Shown here one piece after another: positions 53,801 to 60,245 of a stretch of DNA of 64,000 nucleotides. The notes under the pieces were generated by a model. It did not search any database and was not told the origin of the DNA. It saw nothing but the letters and a program-made list of their open reading frames with translations. Each line of letters opens with the position of its first letter. The first letter of the stretch is position 1. Origin of the DNA: Phlebotomus papatasi (lineage: Eukaryota > Arthropoda > Insecta > Diptera > Psychodidae); contig NC_077222.1 in NCBI RefSeq assembly GCF_024763615.1, forward strand, positions 15,810,001 to 15,874,000, read 5' to 3'. Position numbers and translations under genes: made by a program.

Positions 53801-54319
53801 CCAAATTCTCTTCGGCTTTTCTTTTAGCTCAGGCCTGATTTAAAACATATCGAAAAAAATTAATTGTTTGAAGTATTAATCGTCCGAAGTTAGCGTGCTT
53901 TCCCCTACAATTTTTTATTAAATTTAATAAAAACGTTAAGATCTTGATAATTAATTACGCAATAAAATCTTCCCTTGTAACCAAAAAGTAACCATCAATA
54001 GATTGTCTCAACTCTTCAGTCACTTGCAATATCAGTGACTTTTTCAGAAGCCCCAACAAATGTACCATAAAAAAATCTCTGAAGAAATTAAAAGCCATTC
54101 ACCAAAAATTTGAGATGTAAACAAACAAAACTTACCCGAATAATAGCCTCCGTAGAATCGATCTAAGCAATCCTCCATATCGAGTGCCAGTCGAATTTTT
54201 CCATTCTTCTGCTTGGACTTTGCATTTCCGGCCGCTGGAACAATCTTCAGTAGATCCACTGCAACGCTCCCACCCTCGATTTTGCCCAAGAAAGCGTGCA
54301 AATCCGTTGCATTGATCAT
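29448..54319 (-). CDS. FAM120A: FAM120-family protein (constitutive coactivator of PPAR-gamma-like)
   Basis: FAM120 proteins are scaffolds with an inactive XPG/FEN-like nuclease fold at the N-terminus and a basic, Gly/Arg-rich RNA-binding C-terminus; human FAM120A (Ossa) binds RNA and Src kinases. Coding exons: 54319-54136, 48300-47404, 44025-43835, 39962-39411, 34772-34145, 33742-33247 and 29814-29448. All junctions are GT-AG with compatible phases, and the total is 3315 nt or 1104 residues; human FAM120A has about 1118. Diagnostic blocks are LDMEDCLDRFYGGYYSD-WACGGQWN (human has LYGGFYTDWVCGGQWN), GTPPPKIWWLPPSGL, VAVLLGGYVLLDE and VYLATLFMQGVE. Residues 770-900 hold RGGRGSGG and GGRGAAGYPYGG, then a Lys-rich stretch. 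The 123-residue end is acidic and Lys-rich. The introns (402 nt to 5.8 kb) are packed with MITEs. Which FAM120 paralogue name applies is uncertain. Confidence 0.92.
29869..30007. mobile_element. MITE family E, copy 1, beside the FAM120 exon 7 acceptor
   Basis: ATACCTTTTACACCAGAAAA stands at the left and TTTTCCTGATATAAAAGGTA at the right. Inner arms are AAGATCAAAATTCACAT and GCGAATTTTGATTTCTTC. Relatives are at 36948-37199, 51108-51180 (partial) and 58684-58945. Confidence 0.7.
30252..30796. mobile_element. MITE family BB, copy 2, interrupted
   Basis: It has the same ends and arms as the copy at 7999: TATGGTGATATTCCAAAG left, GCACCATTA right, with AATGCAGAAGCACTTGAGAA inside. The right terminus is split by a second element at 30493-30784. 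Confidence 0.82.
30493..30784. mobile_element. Nested TA-target MITE in FAM120 intron 6
   Basis: The ends are AAGCGTGTCCTGGATTTAAA and TTTAAATTCGGGACACGCTT, inverted, with TA on both sides (30491-30492 and 30785-30786). Removing the element and one TA restores GGAATAGCACCATT, the intact end of family BB. That proves the boundaries. Confidence 0.9.
31040..31340. repeat. Dispersed repeat U, third copy (inverted)
   Basis: ACGAAAATACCGTTGAAT, GTTGGAAAGGTCTTGGAATT and GCGGTAATGAACCGG are reverse-complement matches to the pair at 4380-5035. Confidence 0.6.
31880..32060. repeat. Dispersed repeat W copy
   Basis: GTTCGAAAATTTAGTATGAA, GTGCAAATAGAGTTCC and TTTTATCCAAGACACTA are shared with 42530-42690 and, in inverse, with 44760-44910 and the 5.4-6.7-kb region. 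Confidence 0.65.
33247..33742 (-). CDS. FAM120A: FAM120 coding exon 6
   Basis: The acceptor ATATTCAG gives ELYAGFAGVVVGSW. An alternative in-frame acceptor TTTGCAG at 33722 would remove seven residues. The exon is rich in Gly, Arg and Asn, then Lys (SRNKNRKTKKEKKSSK). The donor GTGAGT lies after AATGG, phase 2. Confidence 0.85.
34145..34772 (-). CDS. FAM120A: FAM120 coding exon 5
   Basis: Acceptor TTTTTGCAG, then LPCVHLRGVYLATLFMQGVE, and further on PLPWLMTNPWLFFDGKLFH. After residue about 720 the protein becomes Pro/Gln/Gly-rich with RGGRGSGGMYP, an RGG-type RNA-binding stretch. It ends in phase 1 at GTAAG. Confidence 0.92.
35465..35715. repeat. Cluster of TTTACGAACA words in both orientations
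   Basis: ACGAACA, ACAAACA and the inverse TGTTCGT or TGTTTGT occur more than a dozen times in 250 bp (for example ACGAACATTTACGAACAAAT). Many can pair with each other. The cluster ends where MITE T copy 2 begins, and TTACGAAATTCTCGTAAG follows on the other side, so the MITE split the cluster. Confidence 0.65.
35720..35957. mobile_element. TA-target MITE family T, copy 2
   Basis: TA-CAGTAGACTCTCACTCAA and TTGAGAGAGAGTCTACTG-TA give near-perfect ends and flanking TA. It is 238 bp long, as is the copy at 15041. It lies in FAM120 intron 4. Confidence 0.9.
36330..36800. repeat. Dispersed repeat V, second copy
   Basis: It contains TTTTAGTATGTTATAGCTG, AACGGTGGGTCGCACCTG and GACCGGACTCCATCTCTAA, the inverse of blocks at 10560-11060. 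It also lies beside a family D element. Confidence 0.5.
36873..37302. mobile_element. Family D element, copy 2, containing a family E MITE
   Basis: The left end is TGATAAGCCCAG with TGCTTGCAACTCGGAATGCG, and the right end is CTACGCGATTCTTTTCAGCT and TTTATCTGGGCTTAT. The middle is replaced by the family E element at 36948-37199. Confidence 0.7.
36948..37199. mobile_element. MITE family E, copy 2 (nested in D)
   Basis: The ends are GCGCACCTTTTCGATC and GATTGGTAGATTTCC-like ATCTAAAGGTGCACC. The arms contain AAAGTCAAAATTCATAT and GCAAATTTTGATTTAAT. Confidence 0.68.
37895..37917. mobile_element. Solo right end of the TTAA element
   Basis: AATCGTCCTTAAAGGG-TTAA matches the right terminus of 19682-20819. 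A left end was not located. Confidence 0.5.
38070..38742. mobile_element. MITE family BB, copy 3, interrupted
   Basis: The ends are TAATGGTGCTATTCCAATGA and CTTGGAATAGTACTATTA, and the arms TTCTTCTGCATTATTGACAT and GTCGATAATGCAGAAGCACT. It carries an insertion at 38200-38609. Confidence 0.85.
38200..38609. mobile_element. Nested inverted-repeat element in BB copy 3
   Basis: GTCACATATAAGATTAATAT stands at the left and ATATTAATCTTATATGTGAC at the right, a perfect inverted repeat of 20 bp or more. It is absent from the other BB copies at the same position. Confidence 0.85.
39059..39186. mobile_element. hAT-like MITE, copy 3, with 8-bp target duplication
   Basis: The ends are CAGAGGCGTGCAAGAACC and TTCTTGCACACTTCTG. 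Flanks are CTCTAAAT at the left and CTCTAGAT at the right, seven of eight identical, the size expected for hAT. It sits in FAM120 intron 4, about 225 bp upstream of... the exon 4 donor side in plus-strand order (exon 4 ends at 39411). Confidence 0.9.
39411..39962 (-). CDS. FAM120A: FAM120 coding exon 4
   Basis: 184 codons in phase 0 between acceptor AAAAAATAG and donor GTAAGT. It contains VHLFYRPARQMIYAILFNLY, a low-complexity Gly/Ser/Asn insert (GSSGGSGGSG), ISEWIWTPQNEY and RRMKAFLTIMRSD. These conserved blocks identify the middle domain of the family. Confidence 0.92.
41561..41940 (+). mobile_element. Possible pogo-like relic with degenerate ends
   Basis: TACAGTGAAATCCTATTAAC at the left resembles the inverse of GTTCCTGGTAATTAGGATTCC at the right. 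Two overlapping frames between them encode basic stretches (for example KYRKKHLEKNKRSLYRTL) without a recognisable domain. A decayed transposon is more likely than a gene. Confidence 0.35.
42350..42525. repeat. Short GC-rich tandem repeat of TTTTTCGCG words
   Basis: About six loosely repeated units of roughly 28-30 bp contain CGCGCACTTTCGCGAGGCGC followed by GAATTTTTT. The CpG density is striking against the AT-rich intron around it. It is framed on its right by repeat W. Confidence 0.75.
42530..42690. repeat. Dispersed repeat W copy
   Basis: CGTTCGAAAATTTAGTATAA, TTGTGCAAATAGAGTTCC and ATCCAAGACACTATTGGAG match the copy at 31880-32060 in the same orientation. Confidence 0.65.
43835..44025 (-). 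CDS. FAM120A: FAM120 coding exon 3
   Basis: The acceptor CCAATAG completes a Glu codon, and residues 361-424 follow (ESYANGSQPSTN, then GGHFIYTLPGEVLKTSLNRH and KKSIVLPQ). The donor is GTAAG after CCACAG. The frame beyond it is intron. Confidence 0.88.
44760..44910. repeat. Dispersed repeat W copy (inverted)
   Basis: TTGATTCTCCAATAGTGTCT, GGTAAATGGAACTCTATTTG and TTCGAACAAGATGGGGA are the reverse complement of the copies at 31880 and 42530. Confidence 0.65.
45219..45652. mobile_element. MITE family F, copy 2 (intact, 434 bp)
   Basis: TA-GGGTAAGTGTGCCAAATTC and AATTTGGCACACTTACCC-TA are perfect ends with flanking TA. It is the reference for the interrupted copy at 2051-2689. Confidence 0.88.
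46924..47172. mobile_element. MITE family M, copy 1
   Basis: It begins CACTGAGAAAAAAAGAG and ends TTTCTCTCAGTG. Inside are many AAATTAACA, GTGTAAAA and TTTTAACAC words in both orientations. It is about 90% alike to the copies at 48653 and 48949. Confidence 0.88.
47404..48300 (-). CDS. FAM120A: FAM120 coding exon 2 (XPG-like core)
   Basis: The acceptor TATTAG precedes AC-TGG, completing Asp-Trp of the DWACGGQWN block. The exon encodes residues 62-360, including VFF-like IIAFFDGTL, GTPPPKIWWLPP, ILGVHPDYIIANC and LPFVAVLLGGY. It ends in phase 1 at GTAAGT. The longer open frame to 48370 runs into intron. Confidence 0.93.
48653..48906. mobile_element. MITE family M, copy 2
   Basis: It begins CACTGAGAAAAAAAGAGGG and ends GATTTTTCTCAGTG, with TA on both sides. 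It shares the orientation of copy 1 and lies in FAM120 intron 1. Confidence 0.88.
48912..49372. mobile_element. TA-target MITE family N, containing M copy 3
   Basis: TA-GGGGAATGTACTCTCCC and GGGAGAGCACTTTCCCC-TA form the ends, with arms through TTCGAACGTTCACGCCTTC and GAAGGCATGAACGTTCGAA. The interior is largely MITE M copy 3. Confidence 0.85.
48949..49198. mobile_element. MITE family M, copy 3 (inverted, nested in N)
   Basis: It begins CACTGAGAGAAATACG and ends CTCTTTTTTCTCAGTG, the reverse complement of copies 1 and 2. Only about 40 bp separate it from copy 2, so the two form a large hairpin-capable pair in the intron. Confidence 0.88.
49457..50710. mobile_element. Family L element, copy 2, containing element K
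   Basis: TA-CAGTCGAGTTCCTCAAATT and AATTTGAGGAACTCTACTG-TA are the ends. Without the insertion at 49643-50560 it is colinear with the copy at 12039. Confidence 0.8.
49643..50560. mobile_element. Nested element K with TTTTGGCCA repeats
   Basis: The ends are GGGTAGAATCATCCCTTTTG and AAAGTACTTACTCCACCC. CACTTTTGGCCA and its inverse TGGCCAAAAGTG recur at least seven times (near 49660, 50040, 50330, 50350 and 50535). It is about 918 bp long without a transposase. Confidence 0.78.
50903..51180. mobile_element. Family D element, copy 3 (partial), with family E fragment
   Basis: GTGATAAGCCCAGATAAGCC, GGTAGCTGAGATTCTTTACA and TTGCAACTCGGAATGCG match D copy 1. After about 51100 the sequence switches to the family E left half (CACATCTTTTAGATCAG, then AAATCAAAATTCATGTC). 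The right end of D is absent. Confidence 0.65.
51875..52085. mobile_element. TA-target MITE family R
   Basis: The ends are TAAGGTGGTGACATTACTTG and CAAGTAATGCCGCCACCCTA, with arms through GGCCTGTCTTTACTTATGGC and GCCGTAAATAAAGACAGGCC. Confidence 0.85.
52581..52752. mobile_element. TA-target MITE family P
   Basis: TAAGGAGAAGGTTTTCAGGC stands at the left and CTAAAAGTCTTCCCTTA at the right. Subterminal arms are TTCGCACACATTCTGCC and GAAGCCAGGGTGTGTCC. It is 172 bp. Confidence 0.65.
52889..53907. mobile_element. TA-target MITE family O (1.0 kb)
   Basis: TA-GGGGGAAACGCGCTACCTTC and GTTAGCGTGCTTTCCCC-TA are the ends. The arms extend through GGACGACTTAAGCTTCGAAC and the inverse near 53870. The solo end at 55724-55765 (AATTGCGCTACTTTCGGACG) belongs to the same family. 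No transposase is readable. Confidence 0.82.
54136..54319 (-). CDS. FAM120A: FAM120 coding exon 1
   Basis: ATG at 54317-54319 starts MINATDLHAFLGKIEGG, aligning with the human MGVQGFQDYIEK start. It ends YGGYYS plus one base at donor GTAAG. A possible 5' UTR acceptor (TTTCTTGCAG) lies just upstream at 54347, giving 27 nt of leader in this exon. Confidence 0.9.
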
Positions 54320-54673
54320 TTTCTAAGCTCTTTTGCACTCACAATTCTGCAAGAAAAAAGGAACAAACAGCCGAGCAATAGCCCAAAAGGCCATAAATCA
54401 ATACGAGAACGGGGAAGCCATTACACATTTTGCATGTAACCGGTAAGTCACATGGATGCGCTTTGGACAGAGAAAAATCAACACTTTCACTGTAAATCTC
54501 ACTCAGGGATCATCATTAGATGCACCAAAGCGTGCCCTAAACCCAATATTTTACTCTAATGGGGCATTTGATGGGGTTTTACAGGGGCAAAAGGGGATCA
54601 ATGAGGTGAATTTAGGTGTCTCCCTCCCTCAGAAGAAAAAAAAAGCTCTAAATTACCTTCCTGGAACAAAAAC

Positions 54674-54705
54674 AATCGATAACAAAAACTAAAGCACTAT
54701 CGATA
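54674..54705. promoter_or_regulatory. Paired DRE-like motifs in the probable FAM120 promoter
   Basis: TATCGATA at 54698-54705 is a perfect DRE (DREF-binding) octamer, and AATCGATAA at about 54673-54681 is a near match 17 bp away. DREs mark housekeeping promoters in flies. They lie 355-390 bp upstream of the FAM120 ATG, so a start site at about 54.4-54.65 kb is plausible. A divergent transcript cannot be excluded. Confidence 0.5.
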
Positions 54706-55247
54706 TCGCGGATAATTTGTGCCCGAATAGAGAACAGCTAGAGAGGTAGTTTTTCACCCTCCCTCTGCGGACTTTTCTGCCGTTTAATTGTCTGCAATAT
54801 TTTGGGCGATAAGAAGTAATTCCCGGAATGAGATTCTTGGACGATGAAATGGAGGAAAAAAGTAGATCACTAGCAAAAAGTCTTCTCTATCATTCACTTT
54901 TCAACCTCTAAACACTTGCATTACCCACAACTATTGCCAATAGATAAGGAAAACACTAAAAATAGAATGATATCATTAAATAATAGACTTTTTTTCTCTT
55001 TCTCAGAAGTGCAGGAAAAAAAAGACCTCTGAGAATTTCACATTTTCTCACTCTTGACAACCAAAAAGTGAGGTTAGAATTTTTCACTCAACCAAAATGC
55101 AGAATTTGGCAATAACTACACCACAAATCCCTAATTCTTCAGCATCTATCTATCCTTTAGCCTCTCATTCACACCTCAATTAACTTTTTATCCCCAAATT
55201 TAAGGTACTTAATAGTTTTTTCACGATTTTCAGCAAAATACACTTAC

Positions 55248-55340
55248 CACATTAAAAAAAAAACCTCACACAGCATTTAATCGAATGGTCGATGAAGCTG
55301 TCAGTTGAAAAATTCCACTGAGCCGCCGCGACTATTTTTG
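55248..55340 (-). other. Possible distal 5' UTR exon of FAM120
   Basis: On the minus strand a GC-richer patch (AGTCGCGGCGGCTCAGTGG) is followed by a strong donor TG|GTAAGTG at 55247. It could splice to the acceptor TTTCTTGCAG at 54347. It contains no coding start in frame. The 5' limit is only a guess, and it competes with the DRE-proximal start. Confidence 0.35.
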
Positions 55341-55797
55341 ACGGCTCACAATCCAATCTGGCAGCACCTTCTCTTCCGCCAGAAATGAACAAAAAATAAA
55401 GAAATTTCTCCTCATTCTTATCTCTTTGTCGTGCTAAGCTTTCATTTATCAATGAAAATTTCTATAACTATGTTAAAAATCTTTTTGATGATTTTTCTGT
55501 TTGTAGAACGCGGTCAATTTTTTTTTAAAATAATTATCCGTTGAATTTTGAACTCCGTGGAGCTACCCAGCTGAACCCAGCTGTTCAATGGTATAGTTTT
55601 GTTTTGGTACGTGTACTGGAATTTTCGCGCGATTTTTGCGGCAGATATCGCAATATATTTTAATAATTTTAATATAGCATAAATTAAGGAATATATAATA
55701 AAAATGTAAATGCTTCTGGCTGAGTAGAGGAAATTGCGCTACTTTCGGACGATTTATGCTTCGAAATTTTTTTTTGAATGTGTTATAACTATCACAT

Positions 55798-56953
55798 TAG
55801 GGGAGACTGGGGCAAAAAGTAACAAAACGGATATTTTATTTTTTTACTTTACAAGCTACTCGAGCGCTTCAAAAACTTCTAATTAGCGCAGTTTTATAGG
55901 AAATTTACCGCTCTACAACTTTGTGAAAGTAATTTTCCTCTATTTTGTAAGGAAATATATTTATCGAGCCATTTTTTAAAAGGTATTTTTGTGATCATTC
56001 TCAAAAATGCTGGGGCAAATAGTATCAGGCATAAGATACTATCACATTTTTATTCGCTTTATTACGGAATTCTGTAAATTTAAGTAAACTACCTAGATTA
56101 CATATTTTCACAGGAAATTTATTCTTCTACTCTACACCTTTTTAAAACACCGTTTTCTCTGCGAGAAAAGTGAGAAAACGAGAAAAGCGCTTTTCAAGCT
56201 ATTTTAGGAAAAAAAACACACAAAAGACTGCAAATCGTTTGACGAATACAAACAATAAGCGGCGAGACATGATAATGACGTTTCTTTTCGCCGTGAGACA
56301 TCAGAGGGCTAATTTTTGAAACTCTCACTCGCACCCGCGACGCGAGCTCTTTAGTGGCCGAGAGAAATTGACTCGCACACCCCGCAGATTCAAATCCTTC
56401 TGTAACGACTTCTTTATAACATAAACTACTCATAGCACGTACTCAAGAATCTGCGGAGTGTGCGAGTCAACTTCTCTCGGCCACTAAAGACCTCGCGGGT
56501 GCGAGTGAGAGTTTCAAAAATTAGCCCTCACAAATTGCTTCGCTTTTTTGTTACTTTTTGCTCTATACCTTTTGTTACTTTTTACCCCAAGTGGCCATTT
56601 TTAATAAAATGATTTCTGGAGAAAAGAACTTTTGTGAAATTCTAAAATAGATAGCGGATTCGTTTTCAAAAAATTCAAATTGTTTAGAAAATATTCACCA
56701 ATGCATCAATTTTGGAAAATAAGTAGGTAATAATTGTTAACTTCTGCAAGGAAAATATTTCAAAAATAGGGCTAAAAATTTCGATATTTTTTATGTTCTA
56801 AATTCCTTGTTCGAATTCTAAGAAACTTACGACATTGAAGAAGGTCTATGGAGGCTATCTATAGAAAAAAATTTGAGCTGCTATCTTTGTTACCTTGGAA
56901 GATATTGAATTTTGAATTTTTCGATTTGTGACTTTTTGCCCCAGTCTCCCCTA
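55798..56953. mobile_element. TA-target MITE family H (1.15 kb), containing a foldback
   Basis: TA-GGGGAGACTGGGGCAAAA and TTTTGCCCCAGTCTCCCC-TA are perfect ends with TA flanks. A GC-richer hairpin at 56304-56529 lies inside. The phrase GTTACTTTTTGCCCC and its relatives recur internally (about 56540-56590). Confidence 0.88.
56304..56529. mobile_element. Nested 226-bp foldback element
   Basis: GAGGGCTAATTTTTGAAACT stands at the left and AGTTTCAAAAATTAGCCCTC at the right. The arms are almost perfectly complementary for about 95 bp, through CTCACTCGCACCCGCGA, GTGGCCGAGAGAA and TGACTCGCACA. Only about 50 bp in the centre are unpaired. Confidence 0.9.
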
Positions 56954-57686
56954 AGGATTGGTTGAATGTGGTCGACGACTGGGTGAAGATGTGTCGTATA
57001 GGCTGTATGCTCTACTAGCTTACGTTTTACCTAAATACAATCTATTTTTTTTTTTTTTGGTTTTTCTTTTAGCCTTTCAGCAATTTAATAATTAGGTCAG
57101 TGAAAATTAACTTTAGAAAATAGGCAAAAAAAGAAATATTGAATTTTGAATAGTTAAAAATTCTTTATTCTTTTTTGTGGATAAAATATTAATTTACTAT
57201 TTAAAAATGTTTATATCAAATAATAAAACAAATCTTTAAAAAACAATTTTCAAAGAAGAGATCAAACAATAGAATTGTTTATTAATATTACTCGACAATT
57301 TGCTGAAGCAATTTTATTCTCTGTTTCACTTTTGTTTACTTTTTTCCAAATATTTGAAATCTTCGCAGATTTTTTTTTGTTGAAAAAGTTTTCAATAAAA
57401 ATATTTATATAAATTCACTGAAAAATAACTATGGTTAGTAGAAAATTCTAAGCTTACGAGACTTAAGAGAAATACCTCAATTTGATGCAACAACTAATTA
57501 ACCTAATTAACCTCACTTTTAATAAACTCTCATTCATAATTTTTGTAGTCTTCATCCATATAAAGTCATGTCATGAAAATCCTTTTAAAATTTGTATTCT
57601 GCCTAATTTGAATTTAAAAAATAATAAAGTCTGGACAGTCCAAATTTTTGTAGTCAACTGATGGTTTCTTATGTGCTGGACACACT
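56954..57686. other. AT-rich spacer, no gene seen
   Basis: Low-complexity AT-rich DNA with T runs. I could not bound any repeat or coding segment here. Confidence 0.35.
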
Positions 57687-57824
57687 TATGCCCTAGACAC
57701 ACTTTACGACTTAAGCCGAGAGACGACTTAGTGGAAAATGATGGAAATGTAATTTGACTATTATTTCTAATATAATTACGCTAAGCCGTTTCTCGGCTAA
57801 TCCTCAGGTCTGTCAAGGCCCTTA
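57687..57824. mobile_element. MITE family A, copy 3
   Basis: The ends are TATGCCCTAGACACACTTTA and CTGTCAAGGCCCTTA, with AAGCCGAGAGACGACTTAGT and AAGCCGTTTCTCGGC arms. It is 138 bp, in the same orientation as copy 2. Confidence 0.87.
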
Positions 57825-58683
57825 CAGCTAAAGTCCAGAAATGACAAAGCTCGGTTATAGCCAAGTTAGTTGCCAACACATTACAAAAGGGGCTTATCAT
57901 TCACTGTGACTCATAAAACATACATTTTGAAAGCCACAAAACTAAAATAGGAAATGATTTCTCTTGAGATAAGGCAAGATTGCAACTTTTCCGATAATTT
58001 TTGTGCCATTTTTTTGCAATTGATTTGAATTCTGAGAACGATAAGGACTCTGGTCAATAATCCTTAAAAAATACATAGAAATGCTATTGTTTATTATAAA
58101 CTGTTGTTTTTTGTTTTTTTTTCTTGAATAAATTTAATAATATCAAATATTTTAGTAGTAAATAAAACTTCTCGACCTATTTTTTACTCCCTTGAACTTA
58201 TTAAAAAAAACATATCCATAATTAAATCATATTTCTTTGAATTTGATTATGAAACCTTATACGCCTTATACAAATAGTTTTAATAGTCTTAGTTTATTTT
58301 ATACAAAATCAGTCTAATACTAATGAGTAAATAAAATGAATCAATGAATGAATGAGTAGATTTTAGCGAATTCTAAATTAGTCATAATGGTAATTAATAA
58401 ACGAATCAGTTGGAAAACATAGAACGCAAAGAAAAAAAGAAAATGACAATGAAATTTACCATATAATCAATTTATATATTCATGTAACTAATAATTTTGA
58501 ATATATTTTTATGATATTATTTTTTCACATGATTCTTTTGGGGCTAAAGGTCAAACTACTAACTGCAGAGCAATTCCAAAATTTTGTAGATTTGTACCTG
58601 AAAATGTGCTTGAGAATTTTCATTATTTTTGGTATTTAAAAAAAGTAGCTGAGAAATTTATTATTGCTTCTTTATGTGCCTCC

Positions 58684-58945
58684 TATCTGGCACACCTTTT
58701 AGTTTTAGATCAAGCAAATTTCATCAAATCAAAATTATGAGCACTTTATTATGTTTTGCATATATTTATTCCACTCTTCAGCCCCAAATTGAGTTGAAAC
58801 AAATTAAATTTGTTCTGATGTTTAAAAGAAGAGGAAGAGTGCGAGAGAGTAGGATAGACATATACAAAACGTTTAAGGAAGAAAAGGAAGTAAATTTTGA
58901 TTTCACAAAATTTTCTTAATAGGAAAGGAGTGACTGAGCCAGTAA
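58684..58945. mobile_element. MITE family E, copy 4
   Basis: GGCACACCTTTTAG..AGATCAAG stands at the left, with inner arms AATCAAAATTATGAGC and GTAAATTTTGATTTCAC, and ATTTTCTTAATAGGAAAGG at the right. The 81-codon frame across it is incidental. Confidence 0.6.
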
Positions 58946-59155
58946 TTCCTTAATTTAAATTTGGATTCTCAAAAAAAAGTCATATTCAAATTTTTAGTTT
59001 TTCTTAGTTGTTTCTCAAGAATCTCAAAAATCTCTGTATTCTGTCAAAATATATATATATTTTTTTAAATTAAAAATTCAAAGTACGGACTGAAAAATGC
59101 CACTTATACTCCCAAGCGATTGAATTTGAGAAACTTCGCTGTAAATGGAATAAAG

Positions 59156-60245
59156 TAGGGGAGACCGAGGCAGACTAGCCACCAAACGAAATTTTTAATT
59201 GCGTATAATTTGTACAAAAAATGTTTGTATGAGGCTGATAAATATTTCAATGAGTAGGGTAAATGTCCTAATTCAAAACCATTTCCAGTCGCTTTAACTT
59301 TGACAGAAGATTCAACACATTAAGTTCAATTTTTTCTGAAAAGAATTACATAAATTTGCTCCTTGACTCTTCTAGAATGTTACTGTTTAGTGAAAATTCT
59401 TTATAGATATAATTTGAGAACTTCTGAAATACAAGAAAAATACGCGAGTGTAAAATGCTGCTATTGGAAACAAATTAATCCAAATGAAGACAAGGGAAAG
59501 TTTCTAATTGGAGACAAACAGTGTAAGTGAAACTGCGAAGAAAGGCTTCCAAAACCTTGTTGAGTTGCTCCTGAGTGCAGGATTTGTTCTTATACCTGGT
59601 CTTTTCTCCTTTCCCATCTAAAACAAAAAGAAAACCTCTCCAAAAAAAAATCATATTTCCGGGGTTTCCTATTGAAGCATTTGCAGACACTTCATAAAAT
59701 CCCCTTTTTGTTCACGAAATAGGTAATTATTTCATTTGAAAACTTCACATACCGTTAACAATAAAGATTAGCACTTAATTTAACTAAAATTAGCCAGAAA
59801 TATGACATAAATGTTAAACAAAATGAATAAACAACAGTCAATTTATTGTGTTTTTCATTGGAAAACATGGTCGATCGATGAAGAATTCAATGTTGAAAAG
59901 GTACACTTTTAATTTTTCTGAGAAATTAACAAATTAAAATTTGTGAATATGAATGGATTTTCGCTTTATTTGGAGCAAAATTAACTAAATAATGAAACTG
60001 AGGTATAGAAAATATATAAATATAATAATTTAGTACTGTATTTATCGTGAAAACAATGACGTTTCCATTTGGAGTAGCCAAAAATTTCCATTTGGAGCAG
60101 GTTTTGAATTAGCTTAATTTACCCTAGTAAGAAGGGAAGTATAATTTAGAATAAAGAGTGGTTTCCTCAATATTCCTTCGAAGGCAAACTGTAAGGTATC
60201 TTTATCTAATACTATACGTAGCTAATTCTATCCCGGTCTCCCCTA
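59156..60245. mobile_element. TA-target MITE family I (1.1 kb), containing another element
   Basis: TA-GGGGAGACCGAGGCAGA and TCTATCCCGGTCTCCCC-TA are the ends with TA flanks. Most of the interior is a second inverted-repeat element at 59255-60126. Confidence 0.85.
59255..60126. mobile_element. Nested TA-target element in I
   Basis: TA-GGGTAAATGTCCTAATTCA and TGAATTAGCTTAATTTACCC-TA are the ends. CCATTTGGAGTAGCC and CCATTTGGAGCAGG repeat near its right end. It has no transposase. Confidence 0.8.
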
